64,000 bases of DNA from Janibacter endophyticus (GTDB taxonomy: Bacteria; Actinomycetota; Actinomycetes; Actinomycetales; Dermatophilaceae), in the NCBI RefSeq assembly GCF_016888335.1, contig NZ_JAFEJG010000004.1, positions 930,001 to 994,000 of the forward strand, given 5' to 3'. Both the position numbers and the translations under genes were made by a program. Shown here in pieces: positions 51,901-61,506 of the stretch (the stretch's first letter is position 1; each line of letters starts with the position of its first letter). The notes beneath the pieces were generated by a model. The model was not told the DNA's origin, made no database searches, and saw nothing but the letters and a program-made list of their open reading frames with translations.

Positions 51901-52206
51901 ATGGAGATCGACCCACGCGTCCTCGGGCTCGAGGTGGCGACCGGCGAGGTCGCCGCGCGGGCACGGGCCGTCGCGGCCGATGTGCTCGCGACCGCCTCGG
52001 CCGTGCGGGCGTGCGGCGAGCTCGCCTGGGAGGCAGCGGCAGCCGCCCGGTACGAGGAGGAGGTCGGCGAGCGGGTGGCGGCGCTCCTCCGGCTCGGGGC
52101 GGAGGTCGAACGCCTGGCCGACGAGCTGGACGCCCTCGGCCGGACCGCGGACGACCGCCTCCAGCTCCTCCTGGCGCGCGACCCGGTCGTCGGGATGCTG
52201 CCGTGA
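51901..52206 (+). CDS. Small helical WXG100-like protein
   Basis: A 101-residue, almost entirely helical, Ala/Glu-rich protein with ELAWEAAAAARYEEEV in the middle, where the tryptophan followed by Gly-less helix only loosely recalls WXG100 proteins. No signal peptide. Its stop is overlapped by the start of the following hydrolase gene (GTGA), so the two are coupled. A secreted-substrate or chaperone role for the hydrolase is speculative. Confidence 0.65.
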   Translation: MEIDPRVLGLEVATGEVAARARAVAADVLATASAVRACGELAWEAAAAARYEEEVGERVAALLRLGAEVERLADELDALGRTADDRLQLLLARDPVVGMLP

Positions 52207-53741
52207 GCGACATCGAGGTCCGTGGGGGAGCGGGCGGCATCGCCGTCGCGCTCGACGACCTCGCGCTCGCCGCGAGCCGCCTGCGCTCGCTCGCCGGTGA
52301 CGTGCTCGACCTGGCGGCCACGCTGACCGCCCTGGGCGTCCACCCCGCGCTCGCGCCCACCGCGGTCCTCGCGCCGGGGGAGACCCTCGCCGTCGAGGGG
52401 GAGATCTTGCGGCTGGCCGGGCCGTCGGGCCTGCTCGGTGAGGCGGCCTCCCTCCGGACGCTCGCCGAGACCGTCGATCTCGCCACCGACCTCTACCGGG
52501 CGGGGGAGGCGGGCGCCCGGCACCTCGTCGAGCGGGTGGACCGGGCGACGGGTCTCGCCCTGGGTCTCGCGGTGCCCACCGTCGTCCTCCCCGCGCTCAC
52601 CACGGTTGTGCTCGGCGCTGCGGTGCTGCGCTCACCCCCGCTCTCGCCGTCCGGGACCGCCGGCTTCCTCGGGCACGTCATCGGTCTCGCCCGCGCGGCA
52701 CCGCGGCACGTCGGCGGCACGGTCGACGAGGCGCTCTTCGAGCACCCGTGGTTGCTCGAGCGGGCGGCTGCGGGGGCCGAGGGGGCCGTCGTCGGTCTCG
52801 GGCTCGGCCTCCCGCCCGGCGGCATCTACCTCGCGTGGGCGTCCCGGCAGGGCGGGGTGGCCTACCCGCCGACGACCCAGGAGGGCGCGGTCGCCGTGAT
52901 CAACGCCGCCGGTGGCGGGCACTTCTTCGACGAGTCGGCCTTCGACGTCGTGACGACCCCACGCCCCGTCGACACCACCGGCTGGCGGCGGCCCGGGTCG
53001 CTCGCCGACCTCGTCGGCGAGGACGCGGCGGTGTCAGGCCAGGGCGCCGTCCGGGTGAGCGGCGTGCCGCTCACCGACGGCAGGTACGTCTGGGTCGTCG
53101 ACATCCCTGGGACCCAGACCTTCACCCCCGTGCCCGGCAGCAACCCCTTCGACCAGACGAGCAACCAGCTCCTCGAGGCGGGGGAGCGCACCCTGACGAT
53201 GACCGCGGTCACCCGTGCCCTCAGCGACGCCAAGCGTCGTGCGGGCCGAGGTGTGAGCGGCCGCGACGACCCGGTGATGACGCTGGGTCACAGCCAGGGC
53301 GGCATCACCGCCGCCGCGCTGAGCGCAGACTCGCTCTTCCGGGCCAGGCACCCCGGCATCTCGCACGTCACGACGACGGGCGCCCCGATCGGCGGCATCG
53401 CCGTCCCGCGAGGGGTGCGCGTCCTCTCGGTCGAGCACCGGCAGGACCTCGTCCCCGCGCTCGACGGCCGACGCAACCCCGCCCACGGCGACTGGGTGAC
53501 GGTGAGCAGAGCGCTCCCGGAGCCGGCGGGCGCCGAGGGCCGCGCCAGCGGGGCGCACGCGAGCGAGCTCTACGTCGGCACGGCCGAGACGATCGACCGC
53601 TCCGCCGCCGACGACCCGTCGTTGCGCGCCTGGCGCGAGGGCGCCGGGCCCTTCCTCGGTGGCGCGGGGGGCGAGGTCGACCCGAGCCGACCGGTCGTCG
53701 TGGTCGACTACGACGTGCGCCGGGTGCCTCGAGGCGGGTAG
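52203..53741 (+). CDS. Alpha/beta-hydrolase with N-terminal helical (WXG-like) domain
   Basis: A 512-residue protein. Residues about 1-110 are a helical WXG/ESX-like segment, 115-160 are hydrophobic, and 300-500 hold an alpha/beta-hydrolase core with the nucleophile elbow MTLGHSQGGITAAAL and a later THGD-type region (NPAHGDWVTV). A DIPGTQTFTPVPGSNPFDQ stretch precedes the elbow. Similar two-gene sets occur in actinobacteria near secretion or phage-defence loci, but here the neighbours are men genes. Substrate unknown; a lipase or esterase is plausible. Confidence 0.75.
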   Translation: MSDIEVRGGAGGIAVALDDLALAASRLRSLAGDVLDLAATLTALGVHPALAPTAVLAPGETLAVEGEILRLAGPSGLLGEAASLRTLAETVDLATDLYRAGEAGARHLVERVDRATGLALGLAVPTVVLPALTTVVLGAAVLRSPPLSPSGTAGFLGHVIGLARAAPRHVGGTVDEALFEHPWLLERAAAGAEGAVVGLGLGLPPGGIYLAWASRQGGVAYPPTTQEGAVAVINAAGGGHFFDESAFDVVTTPRPVDTTGWRRPGSLADLVGEDAAVSGQGAVRVSGVPLTDGRYVWVVDIPGTQTFTPVPGSNPFDQTSNQLLEAGERTLTMTAVTRALSDAKRRAGRGVSGRDDPVMTLGHSQGGITAAALSADSLFRARHPGISHVTTTGAPIGGIAVPRGVRVLSVEHRQDLVPALDGRRNPAHGDWVTVSRALPEPAGAEGRASGAHASELYVGTAETIDRSAADDPSLRAWREGAGPFLGGAGGEVDPSRPVVVVDYDVRRVPRGG

Positions 53742-53775
53742 GCGCTCGAGCGCCGCGGGATGGCACCATCACCTC

Positions 53776-55536
53776 GTGCCCAGCGAGCAGCCGCCCTCCG
53801 TCGTCGCCGCCCGAGCCCTCCTCGAGGAGCTCGTCCGGCTCGGGCTGCGCCACGTCGTGCTCGCGCCCGGCTCCCGGTCCGCGCCGCTCGCCTACGCAGC
53901 CGAGGCGCTGGACCGCGCCGGCCGGCTCACCCTGCACGTGCGGATCGACGAGCGGTCGGCCGCCTTCCTCGCCGTCGGGCTGGCCAAGACGACCCGGGTG
54001 CCCGCCGCCGTCGTCACGACGAGCGGCACCGCCGTCGCGAACCTCCACCCGGCCGTCCTCGAGGCCGACCACGGGCAGGTCCCGCTGATCCTCCTCACGG
54101 CCGACCGGCCACCCGAGCTGCGCGGGGTCGGGGCCAACCAGGCCACGGAGCAGGTCGGGATCTTCGCCCCCGGTCGGTGCCGGCTCGTCGTCGACCTCGA
54201 GACCCCGGCGACGGACCGCCTCGAGCAGCAGGTCCGGGCCGTGCGGACCACCGCTGCCCGCGCCACCGCGGCGGCCACCGGTGCGCTCGGCGGCGCCCCT
54301 GGCCCGGTCCACCTCAACCTCCCGTACCGAGACCCCCTCGCCCCGGTCCTCGACGGCTCGGACCCTGCGGTGACGGAGGACGAAGGGGGATCCGCCCGCC
54401 TCGTCGCGCTGCCGGCACCGGCCTCCGTCGTCCCGGCACCCGTCACCCCGGCCGCCGGGTCGCCGGGGCACACCGCGATCCCGGATGACGAGGGCACCCT
54501 CGTCGTCCTCGGTGACCTGCCGACGGCCGAGCACCGGCGTGCCGCCTTCGCCTGGGCTGCCCACCACGCGCTGCCCGTCCTCGCGGAGCCCGGCGCCCCA
54601 CCGGCGCCGGAGCACGCCCACGTCGTCGTGCCCTACGGCACTCTCGCGCTGCGCGCGGAGACCTGGCTGGAGGCCCATCGACCCCGGCGGGTCGTCGTCG
54701 TCGGGCGGCCGACCCTCGGCCGGGCCGTCCCCGCTCTCGTCCGGCAGACGGACGAGGTCCACCTCGTGACCGACCGCGCCGACTGGGCCGACCCGACCCA
54801 TGCCGCGGCGACGGTCCACCCCTTCGCCGCCCTCGCGGTCACCGAGGGGTCGCGCGCGACGCCGACCTCCTGGCTCGACGCCTGGCAGCAGCTCGGCCGG
54901 CGCCTCGAGCAGACGGTCACCGACCACCTCCGCGCCGGCAGCCGCAGCGTCGGCGGGGTCGATGTCGTCCGCGCCGTGGACGTCGCGCTCCCCGAGGGCG
55001 CCCGGGTCCTCCTCGGCAGCAGCAGCGTCGCCCGCGACCACCACCTGGGCCTGGCTCGCCCACGGGCCGACGTCGACGTCGTGACGAGCCGCGGTCTGGC
55101 CGGCATCGACGGATGCGTCTCCACCGCGGCCGGCCTCGCCCTCGCCGACCCCGGGACCCCGACGTACGCGCTCGTCGGGGACCTCACCTTCCTCCACGAC
55201 TCCGGCGCCCTCGTTCTCGGCCCCGACGAGCCCCGCCCCGACCTCACCGTCGTCGTGCTCGACGACCGGGGCGGCAGCATCTTCGCCACCCTCGAGTACG
55301 GCGAGGCGGGACGCGAGGCGCCCTTCGGCCGGGTCTTCGCCACCCCGACGACCACCGACCTCGTCGCGCTCGCGCGCGCCCACGGGTGGCAGGCCGAGCG
55401 TGCGGAGGACCTCGAGGACCTCCGCCAGACCGTCGCTGCAGCCCCGTCCGGACCTCGGGTCGTCGTCGTCCCCCTCGACCTCGCCCAGCGCCGCGGCCAG
55501 CAGCTCGCACTCACCGATGCCGTGAGCGGTCTGTAG
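53776..55536 (+). CDS. menD: 2-Succinyl-5-enolpyruvyl-6-hydroxy-3-cyclohexene-1-carboxylate synthase MenD
   Basis: A 586-residue thiamine-diphosphate enzyme that joins isochorismate and 2-oxoglutarate. The TPP-activating glutamate is in RIDERSAAFLAVGLAK, and GDLTFLHDSGALVLG and VVLDDRGGSIFATLE form the diphosphate-Mg site. SGTAVANLHPAVLEA and ADRPPELRGVGANQ are also MenD-specific. The GTG start at 53776 gives a normal N-terminus. Immediately downstream is a transporter relic rather than another men gene. Confidence 0.92.
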   Translation: MPSEQPPSVVAARALLEELVRLGLRHVVLAPGSRSAPLAYAAEALDRAGRLTLHVRIDERSAAFLAVGLAKTTRVPAAVVTTSGTAVANLHPAVLEADHGQVPLILLTADRPPELRGVGANQATEQVGIFAPGRCRLVVDLETPATDRLEQQVRAVRTTAARATAAATGALGGAPGPVHLNLPYRDPLAPVLDGSDPAVTEDEGGSARLVALPAPASVVPAPVTPAAGSPGHTAIPDDEGTLVVLGDLPTAEHRRAAFAWAAHHALPVLAEPGAPPAPEHAHVVVPYGTLALRAETWLEAHRPRRVVVVGRPTLGRAVPALVRQTDEVHLVTDRADWADPTHAAATVHPFAALAVTEGSRATPTSWLDAWQQLGRRLEQTVTDHLRAGSRSVGGVDVVRAVDVALPEGARVLLGSSSVARDHHLGLARPRADVDVVTSRGLAGIDGCVSTAAGLALADPGTPTYALVGDLTFLHDSGALVLGPDEPRPDLTVVVLDDRGGSIFATLEYGEAGREAPFGRVFATPTTTDLVALARAHGWQAERAEDLEDLRQTVAAAPSGPRVVVVPLDLAQRRGQQLALTDAVSGL

Positions 55537-55542
55537 CGAGCG

Positions 55543-56118
55543 GTGCTCTCCTCGGCACTGGGGTCGATGAACGGCTTCGTCTTCGCCCGGTGGCGCTTCC
55601 CCGGGGCGCAGACCGTCTTCACCCTCTTCCTCTTCGGCATGTTCATCCCGTACCAGGCGATGATGATCGACGTCGAGCAGGCGCTCCCGTGGTTCCAGGG
55701 GATCTGGAAGCTCATCGCGGTCCACACGATCTTCGGCATCCCGATCTGCACGCTGATCTTCCGCAACTACTACGCGACGGCGGTGCCCAAGGAGATCCTC
55801 GAGGCGGCGACGATCGACGGCGCGGGTATGTGGCGGATCTTCCGCTCGGTCGTCCTGCCGGTCTCGGCGCCGGCCTTCGTCGTCACGCTCATCTGGCAGT
55901 TCACGAGCGCGTGGAACGACTTCCTCTTCGCGCTCTTCCTCACCAACCGCAACAACGGGCCGGTGACCTACGCGCTCAACGAGCTCGCGGGCGGGCAGAA
56001 CCCGGACTACGCGCAGATCATGGCGGGCGTGCTGCTCGCGTCGCTGCCGACGCTGCTCGTCTACATCCTGCTCGGCCGCTACTTCATCAGCGGCCTGATG
56101 TCCGGCTCGGTGAAGTAG
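55543..56118 (+). pseudogene. Truncated CUT1-type sugar ABC transporter permease (MalG/GtsC-like relic)
   Basis: 191 codons matching the C-terminal two thirds of a carbohydrate ABC permease of about 280 residues. It begins inside the third helix (LSSALGSMNGFVFARWRF), keeps LFGMFIPYQ, the EAA coupling loop (EILEAATIDGAGMWRIF) and normal end (FISGLMSGSVK), but lacks the first membrane helices. It starts six bases after the menD stop. No partner permease, ATPase or binding protein is nearby. It is most likely a deletion remnant; translation from GTG 55543 is possible but would give a non-functional piece. Confidence 0.75.
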
Positions 56119-56131
56119 GCCGGTTGGAGGG

Positions 56132-57448
56132 TCAGGTGCGCGGGGCGAGGGCCTCGCGCATCGGGAGGAACTTCGCGTCGCTCTCGGCGACCTCGCTCGC
56201 GGCGTCGGAGCCAGCGACGATGCCGCAGCCGGCGTAGAGGCGCAGCGTCGTCGGCGAGGTGAGCATGCCGCAGCGCAGGGCGATGCACCACTCGCCGTCG
56301 CCGCCGACGCCCATCCACCCGACGGGCCCGGCGTAGCGACCGCGGTCCATCTGCTCGAGCTCGGCGATGAGGTCGTCGGCGAGCGGCGTCGGGGTGCCGC
56401 AGACGGCGGCGGAGGGGTGGAGCGAGGCGGCGAGGGCCAGCGAGGTCGAGGTGTCGTTGACGACCCCGGCGACGTCGGTCGCGAGGTGCATGACGTTGTT
56501 GAGGTGGAGCACGAAGGGGGCCTCCGGAACGTTCATCGACGAGGTGTGCTCGGCGAGGGCGTCGGCGACGGAGCGCACGGCGTACTCGTGCTCCTCGAGG
56601 TCCTTGCTGCTGCGGGCCAGCGAGCCGGCCAGCGCCAGGTCGTGCCCGTCGTCGCCGGTGCGGCGGATCGTGCCGGCGAGGACGCGGGAGGTCACGAGGC
56701 CCCGCTCGAGCCGGACGAGCATCTCGGGGGTGGCGCCGACGAGACCGGCGACGGCGAAGACCCAGGTGGTGTCGTAGTCCTCGGCGAGCCGGCGCAGCAC
56801 CCACCGGGGGTCGACGGGGGTGTCGGACTCGGCGTCGAGGCTGCGGGCGAGGACGACCTTGTCGAGGTCGCCGGCGGAGATCCGGTCGACGGCCTCCTCG
56901 ACGATGCCGGCCCAGGACGTCGGTGAGAGCTCGCCGTCGCTGAAGCGGATCGATCCGGGCGCCTCGGGGGAGGGGGTCGGCTCGAGCGTCGGCAGGGCGA
57001 AGGGGGGGCCGCCGGCCCGCCGGGTCGTCGTCACCCAGGCGTCGTCCCCCCGTCGTCCGACGACGACCTCCGGGACGACGAGACGCGACGGGGTGGCCGA
57101 GCGGCGGGAGTAGGCCATCGAGCCGAAGCAGACCGGGCCGGTGCCGGGCACCCCGACCTCGTCGTCGATCTCGGCGTCGGCGGTCGTGCCGAGCCACCAC
57201 TGCTGGGCCTGCTCGAAGCGGTCGGCGCCGGTCGTCGCGAAGGAGGCGACCTCGCCCCACCCGACGAGCCCCTCGCCGCGGCGGACCCACGAGACGATCC
57301 GCCCGGGGTCGCCGGCCGGCAGCAGGGCGAGGAGGTCGGCGACCTCGGCGGCGGGGACGCGCACGGTGCGGGAGACGAGGTGGGCCGTCCCCGGCGCGGG
57401 GTCGCCGGTGCCGTCGAGCTGCTCGGGGCCAGGGTCGAGGGTGGTCAT
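56132..57448 (-). CDS. menF: Isochorismate synthase MenF
   Basis: A 438-residue chorismate-using enzyme. The catalytic core (about 170-435) contains [42 protein letters not shown] and [10 protein letters not shown]. It makes isochorismate for MenD. It could in principle feed a siderophore pathway, but the surrounding men genes favour menaquinone. It runs opposite to menD and is convergent with the permease relic. Confidence 0.9.
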   Translation of the reverse strand: MTTLDPGPEQLDGTGDPAPGTAHLVSRTVRVPAAEVADLLALLPAGDPGRIVSWVRRGEGLVGWGEVASFATTGADRFEQAQQWWLGTTADAEIDDEVGVPGTGPVCFGSMAYSRRSATPSRLVVPEVVVGRRGDDAWVTTTRRAGGPPFALPTLEPTPSPEAPGSIRFSDGELSPTSWAGIVEEAVDRISAGDLDKVVLARSLDAESDTPVDPRWVLRRLAEDYDTTWVFAVAGLVGATPEMLVRLERGLVTSRVLAGTIRRTGDDGHDLALAGSLARSSKDLEEHEYAVRSVADALAEHTSSMNVPEAPFVLHLNNVMHLATDVAGVVNDTSTSLALAASLHPSAAVCGTPTPLADDLIAELEQMDRGRYAGPVGWMGVGGDGEWCIALRCGMLTSPTTLRLYAGCGIVAGSDAASEVAESDAKFLPMREALAPRT

Positions 57449-57527
57449 CGCCGGGACAGCCTACGCCGGGGGGACGCGGCGCCCGGGCTCCCCTGCCCGT
57501 CCCGGCGACGGGTGCGAGGATGAGCAC

Positions 57528-58226
57528 ATGATCCGTGCCTCCCTCGAGAAGGACCCCAAGGACGTCGCGTCGATGTTCGACGACGTCGCCAAGCGCTACG
57601 ACGTGACCAACGACGTGCTCTCCCTCGGCCAGGACCGGCTGTGGCGCAAGGCCGTCGTCGAGGCCGTCGGGGCGCGGGTCGGGGAGCGGGTCCTCGACAT
57701 CGCGGCCGGCACGGCGACCTCCAGCGAGCCCTTCGTCCAGGCGGGCGTCGACGTCGTCCCGGCCGACTTCTCCCTCGGGATGCTCCGCGAGGGCCGCCGA
57801 CGCAACCCCGCGCTCGCCCTGACGGCCGCGGACGCCATGCGGCTCCCCTTCGCCGACGATACCTTCGACGCCGTGACGATGAGCTTCGGCCTGCGCAACG
57901 TCGCCGACCGGCACGTCGCGCTCGAGGAGTTCCTCCGGGTCACCAGGCCGGGCGGCCGGCTCGTCATCTGCGAGTTCAGCGACCCCGTCGTCCCCGGTTT
58001 CGGGCAGATCTACAAGAACTACCTCATGGCGGCGCTGCCGCGGATCGCCCGGCGGATCTCCTCCAACCCCGACTCCTACGTCTACCTCGCCGAGTCGATC
58101 CAGGCCTGGCCCGCGCAGCGCGAGCTCGCGACGGACATCGCCGTCGCCGGCTGGCGGGACGTCGCGTGGAGCAACCTCAGCGCCGGCATCGTCGCGCTGC
58201 ACCGAGCGACGAAGCCCGCTGCTTAG
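57528..58226 (+). CDS. menG: Demethylmenaquinone methyltransferase MenG (UbiE)
   Basis: A 232-residue SAM-dependent methyltransferase performing the last step of menaquinone synthesis. [20 protein letters not shown] is the UbiE/MenG N-terminal signature, [12 protein letters not shown] is the SAM-binding motif and FRLGLRNV is represented by [10 protein letters not shown]. The ATG at 57528 follows GAGGATGAG. An iron-box-like palindrome starts on its stop codon. Confidence 0.92.
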   Translation: MIRASLEKDPKDVASMFDDVAKRYDVTNDVLSLGQDRLWRKAVVEAVGARVGERVLDIAAGTATSSEPFVQAGVDVVPADFSLGMLREGRRRNPALALTAADAMRLPFADDTFDAVTMSFGLRNVADRHVALEEFLRVTRPGGRLVICEFSDPVVPGFGQIYKNYLMAALPRIARRISSNPDSYVYLAESIQAWPAQRELATDIAVAGWRDVAWSNLSAGIVALHRATKPAA

Positions 58227-58241
58227 GTAAGCCTCACTCAA
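58223..58241. promoter_or_regulatory. Possible IdeR/DtxR iron box
   Basis: TTAGGTAAGCCTCACTCAA matches the DtxR/IdeR consensus TTAGGTTAGGCTAACCTAA at 14 of 19 positions by hand count. It begins on the menG stop and lies 70 bases before the reductase start. The overlapping hairpin may be the true reason for part of this sequence. Confidence 0.4.
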
Positions 58242-58261
58242 CGCCCGTCAGGGCGTTTGAG
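58237..58261 (+). terminator. Hairpin after menG
   Basis: CTCA-ACGCCC pairs with GGGCGT-TTGAG around a GTCA loop, with one bulged base. A likely weak terminator; it partly overlaps the candidate iron box. Confidence 0.6.
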
Positions 58262-58310
58262 TAGGCTGCCGAGGTTCGTGAATCCCTTCACAAGCACTCT
58301 GAGGACGAGC

Positions 58311-59636
58311 GTGACCACCCCTGCTGACGCCACCACCGCGCGTGCCGACGCCACCGTCGTGCACGCGGACGTCGTCGTCGTCGGCGCCGGCCCCGGCGGC
58401 AGCGCCACGGCGGCCTGGCTGGCCAAGGCCGGCCGCGACGTCGTCCTCCTCGAGAAGTCGGCCTTCCCCCGCGACAAGATCTGCGGCGACGGCCTGACCC
58501 CGCGCGCGGTCCGCCAGCTCATCGAGCTCGAGGTCCCGACCGCGGAGACCGACGGCTGGGCGCGCAACAAGGGCCTGCGGATCATCGGCGGCGGCATGCG
58601 CCTCCAGCTCGACTGGCCCGAGGTCGACTCCTTCCCGAGCTACGGCATGGTCCGCGGCCGCGAGGACCTCGACGAGTTCCTCGCCCGTCACGCGGAGCGC
58701 TGCGGCGCCCGGCTCGTCGAGCGGCGCAACGTCACCGAGCCGGTCCTCGACGACACCGGCCGGATCGTCGGCGTCGTCGCCAAGGTCATGGGCGACAGCG
58801 GCCGCGCCACCGGCGAGCGGATCACCTACCGCGCACCCGTCGTCGTCGCCGCCGACGGCGTGAGCAGCCGCCTCGCCGTCGCGATGGGCCGCGAGAAGCG
58901 CGAGGACCGCCCCATGGGCGTCGCGGTCCGCGCCTACTACGAGACCCCCCGCCACACCGACGACTACATGGAGTCGCACCTCGAGCTGTGGACGAAGGGG
59001 GAGTCCGGCCAGGACATATTGATGCCCGGCTACGGCTGGCTCTTCGGCGTCGGCGACGGTCGCTCCAACATCGGCCTGGGCATCCTCAACACCTCCGAGG
59101 CCTTCGGCAAGACCGACTACAAGGACGTCATGCGTCGCTGGGTCGAGTCGATGCCGCAGGAGTGGGGCATCTCCGAGGCGACGATCACCGGCCCGATCAA
59201 GTCCGCGGCCCTGCCCATGGCATTCAACCGGCAGCCGCTCTACGACAACGGTCTGATCCTCGTCGGCGACGCCGGCGGCATGGTCAACCCCTTCAACGGC
59301 GAGGGCATCGACTACGCCCTCGAGGCGGCCTTCGTCGCGGCCGAGGTCATCGACGAGGCCCTGCGCGCGAGCAGCCTCGTCGCCCGTGACGCGGTGCTCC
59401 AGCGCTACGCCCTGCGGATGAAGCAGATGCACGGCGGCTACTTCCGCCTCGGTGCCGAGTTCGCCAAGCTCATCGGCAAGCCCGAGATCATGCGTCTGGC
59501 CACGAAGTACGGCCTGCCGCGGACCACCCTGATGAAGTTCATGCTCAAGCTCATGGCCAACCTCCCGGAGGAGCGCGGCGGGGGCCTCGACGACCGGATC
59601 ATCCACGCGATGACACGACTCGCGCCGAGCGCCTGA
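58311..59636 (+). CDS. Geranylgeranyl reductase-family FAD oxidoreductase (MenJ-type)
   Basis: A 441-residue flavoprotein with VVVVGAGPGGSATAAWLAKA near the N-terminus, FPRDKICGDGLTPRAV (the CxGD-like region of geranylgeranyl reductases), and LVGDAGGMVNPFNGEGIDYA near residue 300. Homologues next to actinobacterial nuo genes saturate one isoprene unit of menaquinone (MenJ). Position between menG and nuoA supports that. The GTG at 58311 was chosen by GAGGAC upstream; in-frame starts at 58278 and 58257 are possible. Confidence 0.85.
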   Translation: MTTPADATTARADATVVHADVVVVGAGPGGSATAAWLAKAGRDVVLLEKSAFPRDKICGDGLTPRAVRQLIELEVPTAETDGWARNKGLRIIGGGMRLQLDWPEVDSFPSYGMVRGREDLDEFLARHAERCGARLVERRNVTEPVLDDTGRIVGVVAKVMGDSGRATGERITYRAPVVVAADGVSSRLAVAMGREKREDRPMGVAVRAYYETPRHTDDYMESHLELWTKGESGQDILMPGYGWLFGVGDGRSNIGLGILNTSEAFGKTDYKDVMRRWVESMPQEWGISEATITGPIKSAALPMAFNRQPLYDNGLILVGDAGGMVNPFNGEGIDYALEAAFVAAEVIDEALRASSLVARDAVLQRYALRMKQMHGGYFRLGAEFAKLIGKPEIMRLATKYGLPRTTLMKFMLKLMANLPEERGGGLDDRIIHAMTRLAPSA

Positions 59637-59707
59637 GGCCACGAGATGACGACCCCTAGGATGAATGACATGCGTCACAGCGAGCTGACCGAAAGCGAGG
59701 TCTTAGC

Positions 59708-60070
59708 GTGAACCCGTATCTCCCGCTCGGCATCCTCATGGCCCTGGGCCTTGGCTTCGCCCTCCTGTCCGTCGGCACGAGCCTGGTCGTCGGGCCCGCG
59801 CGGTACAACGCCGCGAAGTCCGAGGCCTACGAGTGCGGCATCCAGCCGACGCCCCAGGCGGCCGAGGGAGGTCGCTTCCCGGTGAAGTACTACATCACCG
59901 CGATGCTCTTCGTGATCTTCGACATCGAGGCGCTCTTCCTCTTCCCCTTCGCGGTCGCCTTCGACCAGCTCGGTCTCTTCACGCTGATGGCCGTCGTCCT
60001 CTTCCTCCTCAACTCGTTCTTCGTCGCGGACGCCTACGTGTGGCGTCGCGGCGGGTTCGAGTGGGACTGA
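59708..60070 (+). CDS. nuoA: NADH-quinone oxidoreductase subunit NuoA
   Basis: A 120-residue membrane subunit of respiratory complex I with three hydrophobic helices, YECGIQPTPQA and the conserved FDIEALFLFPFA acidic helix. It starts with GTG after a weak ribosome-binding site. TAGGAT at 59657-59662 could be the -10 of the nuo promoter, lying 45 bases upstream. First gene of the nuo operon. Confidence 0.93.
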   Translation: MNPYLPLGILMALGLGFALLSVGTSLVVGPARYNAAKSEAYECGIQPTPQAAEGGRFPVKYYITAMLFVIFDIEALFLFPFAVAFDQLGLFTLMAVVLFLLNSFFVADAYVWRRGGFEWD

Positions 60071-60088
60071 TCTAGGAGCCACTGACAC

Positions 60089-60676
60089 ATGGGACTTGAG
60101 GAGAAGCTGCCTGCCGGCATCGCCCTGACGACGCTCGAGAACGTCGTCGGCTACATGCGCAAGGCCTCGATCTGGCCGGCCACCTTCGGCCTGGCCTGCT
60201 GCGCCATCGAGATGATGGCCGTCGGCACCCCGCACTACGACCTGGCCCGCTTCGGCATGGAGCGCTTCGCCGCGACCCCGCGCCAGGCCGACCTCATGAT
60301 CGTCGCCGGCCGCGTGAGCCAGAAGATGGCCCCGGTCGTGCGCCAGGTCTACGACCAGATGGCCAACCCGAAGTGGGTCATCTCCATGGGCGTGTGCGCC
60401 AGCTCCGGCGGCATGTTCAACAACTACGCGATCGTCCAGGGCGTCGACCACATCATCCCGGTCGACATCTACCTGCCGGGCTGCCCGCCGCGGCCGGAGA
60501 TGCTGCTCAACGCGATCATCGAGCTGCACGGCCAGATCCAGGGCAGCAAGCTCGGCGTCAACCGGGTCGCCGCGGCCCGCGCCGCCGAGGCGGCGGCGCT
60601 GCGCGCCACCCCGACCGAGCTCATGCCGGCCACGCACGACCACGAGGGTCTCGTCGGAAGGAACCTCCTCGCATGA
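60089..60676 (+). CDS. nuoB: NADH-quinone oxidoreductase subunit NuoB
   Basis: A 195-residue peripheral subunit that binds cluster N2. The tandem cysteines in [19 protein letters not shown] and PGCPPRPE are all present. The ATG lies eight bases after AGGAG. It overlaps nuoC by four bases (ATGA). Complete. Confidence 0.95.
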   Translation: MGLEEKLPAGIALTTLENVVGYMRKASIWPATFGLACCAIEMMAVGTPHYDLARFGMERFAATPRQADLMIVAGRVSQKMAPVVRQVYDQMANPKWVISMGVCASSGGMFNNYAIVQGVDHIIPVDIYLPGCPPRPEMLLNAIIELHGQIQGSKLGVNRVAAARAAEAAALRATPTELMPATHDHEGLVGRNLLA

Positions 60677-61506
60677 GCGACCAGACCCCCACGCCCGCGG
60701 CTCCCGAGCCGGAGGGTGTCCACCCCGTCGGTGAGGGCCTCGGCGGCACCGCCAACAAGGGCTTCCCGTCCACCGCGGGTCTCACCGGTGAGAACCTCCC
60801 GGTCGAGTACCGCAACGTCCGCCCGGCAGACGCCGGCGACGCCGCCGACCAGGGGACCGACCCGGTCGTCGTCGGTCACCGCAAGGGTATGTTCGGCGCC
60901 TCCAAGGGCGGCGACACCAGCGGCTACGGCGGGCTGGAGTCGCCGATCCTCTTCCCGGGCGAGGCCCAGCGGCCCTACGGCAGCTACTTCGACGACGTCG
61001 TCGACACCCTCGCCGACGCCACGGGCGGCTCGCTGCTGAGCAGCGTCGTGGTCGACAAGGGCGAGCTGACGATGCACGTCGACCCCGAGCACCTCGTCCA
61101 GGTCATGCAGACCCTGCGCGACGACCCGCGGCTGCGCTTCGAGATGTGCGTCTCGGTCTCCGGGGTCCACTACCCCGACCAGACCGGCAAGGAGCTGCAC
61201 GCCGTCTACCACCTGCTCTCGATCACCCACGGCGGTCGCCGCGTGCGGGTCGAGGTCGCGGTGCCCGACGGTGACGCCCGCATCCCGAGCGTCGTCGGCG
61301 TCTACCCGGCCGCTGACTGGCACGAGCGCGAGACCTGGGACATGTTCGGCATCGTCTTCACCGACCGCCACGACCTGACCCGGATCCTCATGCCGGACGA
61401 CTGGCCGGGCCACCCCCAGCGCAAGGACTACCCCCTCGGCGGCGTACCCGTCGAGTACAAGGGCGGCACCGTCCCGCCGCCGGACCAGCGGAGGTCGTAC
61501 AGCTGA
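60673..61506 (+). CDS. nuoC: NADH-quinone oxidoreductase subunit NuoC
   Basis: A 277-residue 30-kDa subunit with [14 protein letters not shown] and [19 protein letters not shown]. The first 100 residues are an extra hydrophilic extension, common in actinobacterial NuoC. It overlaps nuoB and nuoD by four and one bases. Confidence 0.93.
   Translation: MSDQTPTPAAPEPEGVHPVGEGLGGTANKGFPSTAGLTGENLPVEYRNVRPADAGDAADQGTDPVVVGHRKGMFGASKGGDTSGYGGLESPILFPGEAQRPYGSYFDDVVDTLADATGGSLLSSVVVDKGELTMHVDPEHLVQVMQTLRDDPRLRFEMCVSVSGVHYPDQTGKELHAVYHLLSITHGGRRVRVEVAVPDGDARIPSVVGVYPAADWHERETWDMFGIVFTDRHDLTRILMPDDWPGHPQRKDYPLGGVPVEYKGGTVPPPDQRRSYS

Noticed and set aside
50148-52523. 791-codon minus-strand open frame across menC and the LURP-one gene
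   Set aside because: Compositional shadow; it conflicts with conserved genes on both strands.
53368-55725. Very long open frame on the minus strand across menD
   Set aside because: It is a by-product of high GC3 coding on the plus strand; its translation is repetitive Arg/Gly/Asp/Glu with no family likeness, while menD is unmistakable.
56079-58241. 720-codon minus-strand open frame across menF and menG
   Set aside because: Low-complexity Arg/Pro-rich translation in the wrong frame of two recognised genes.
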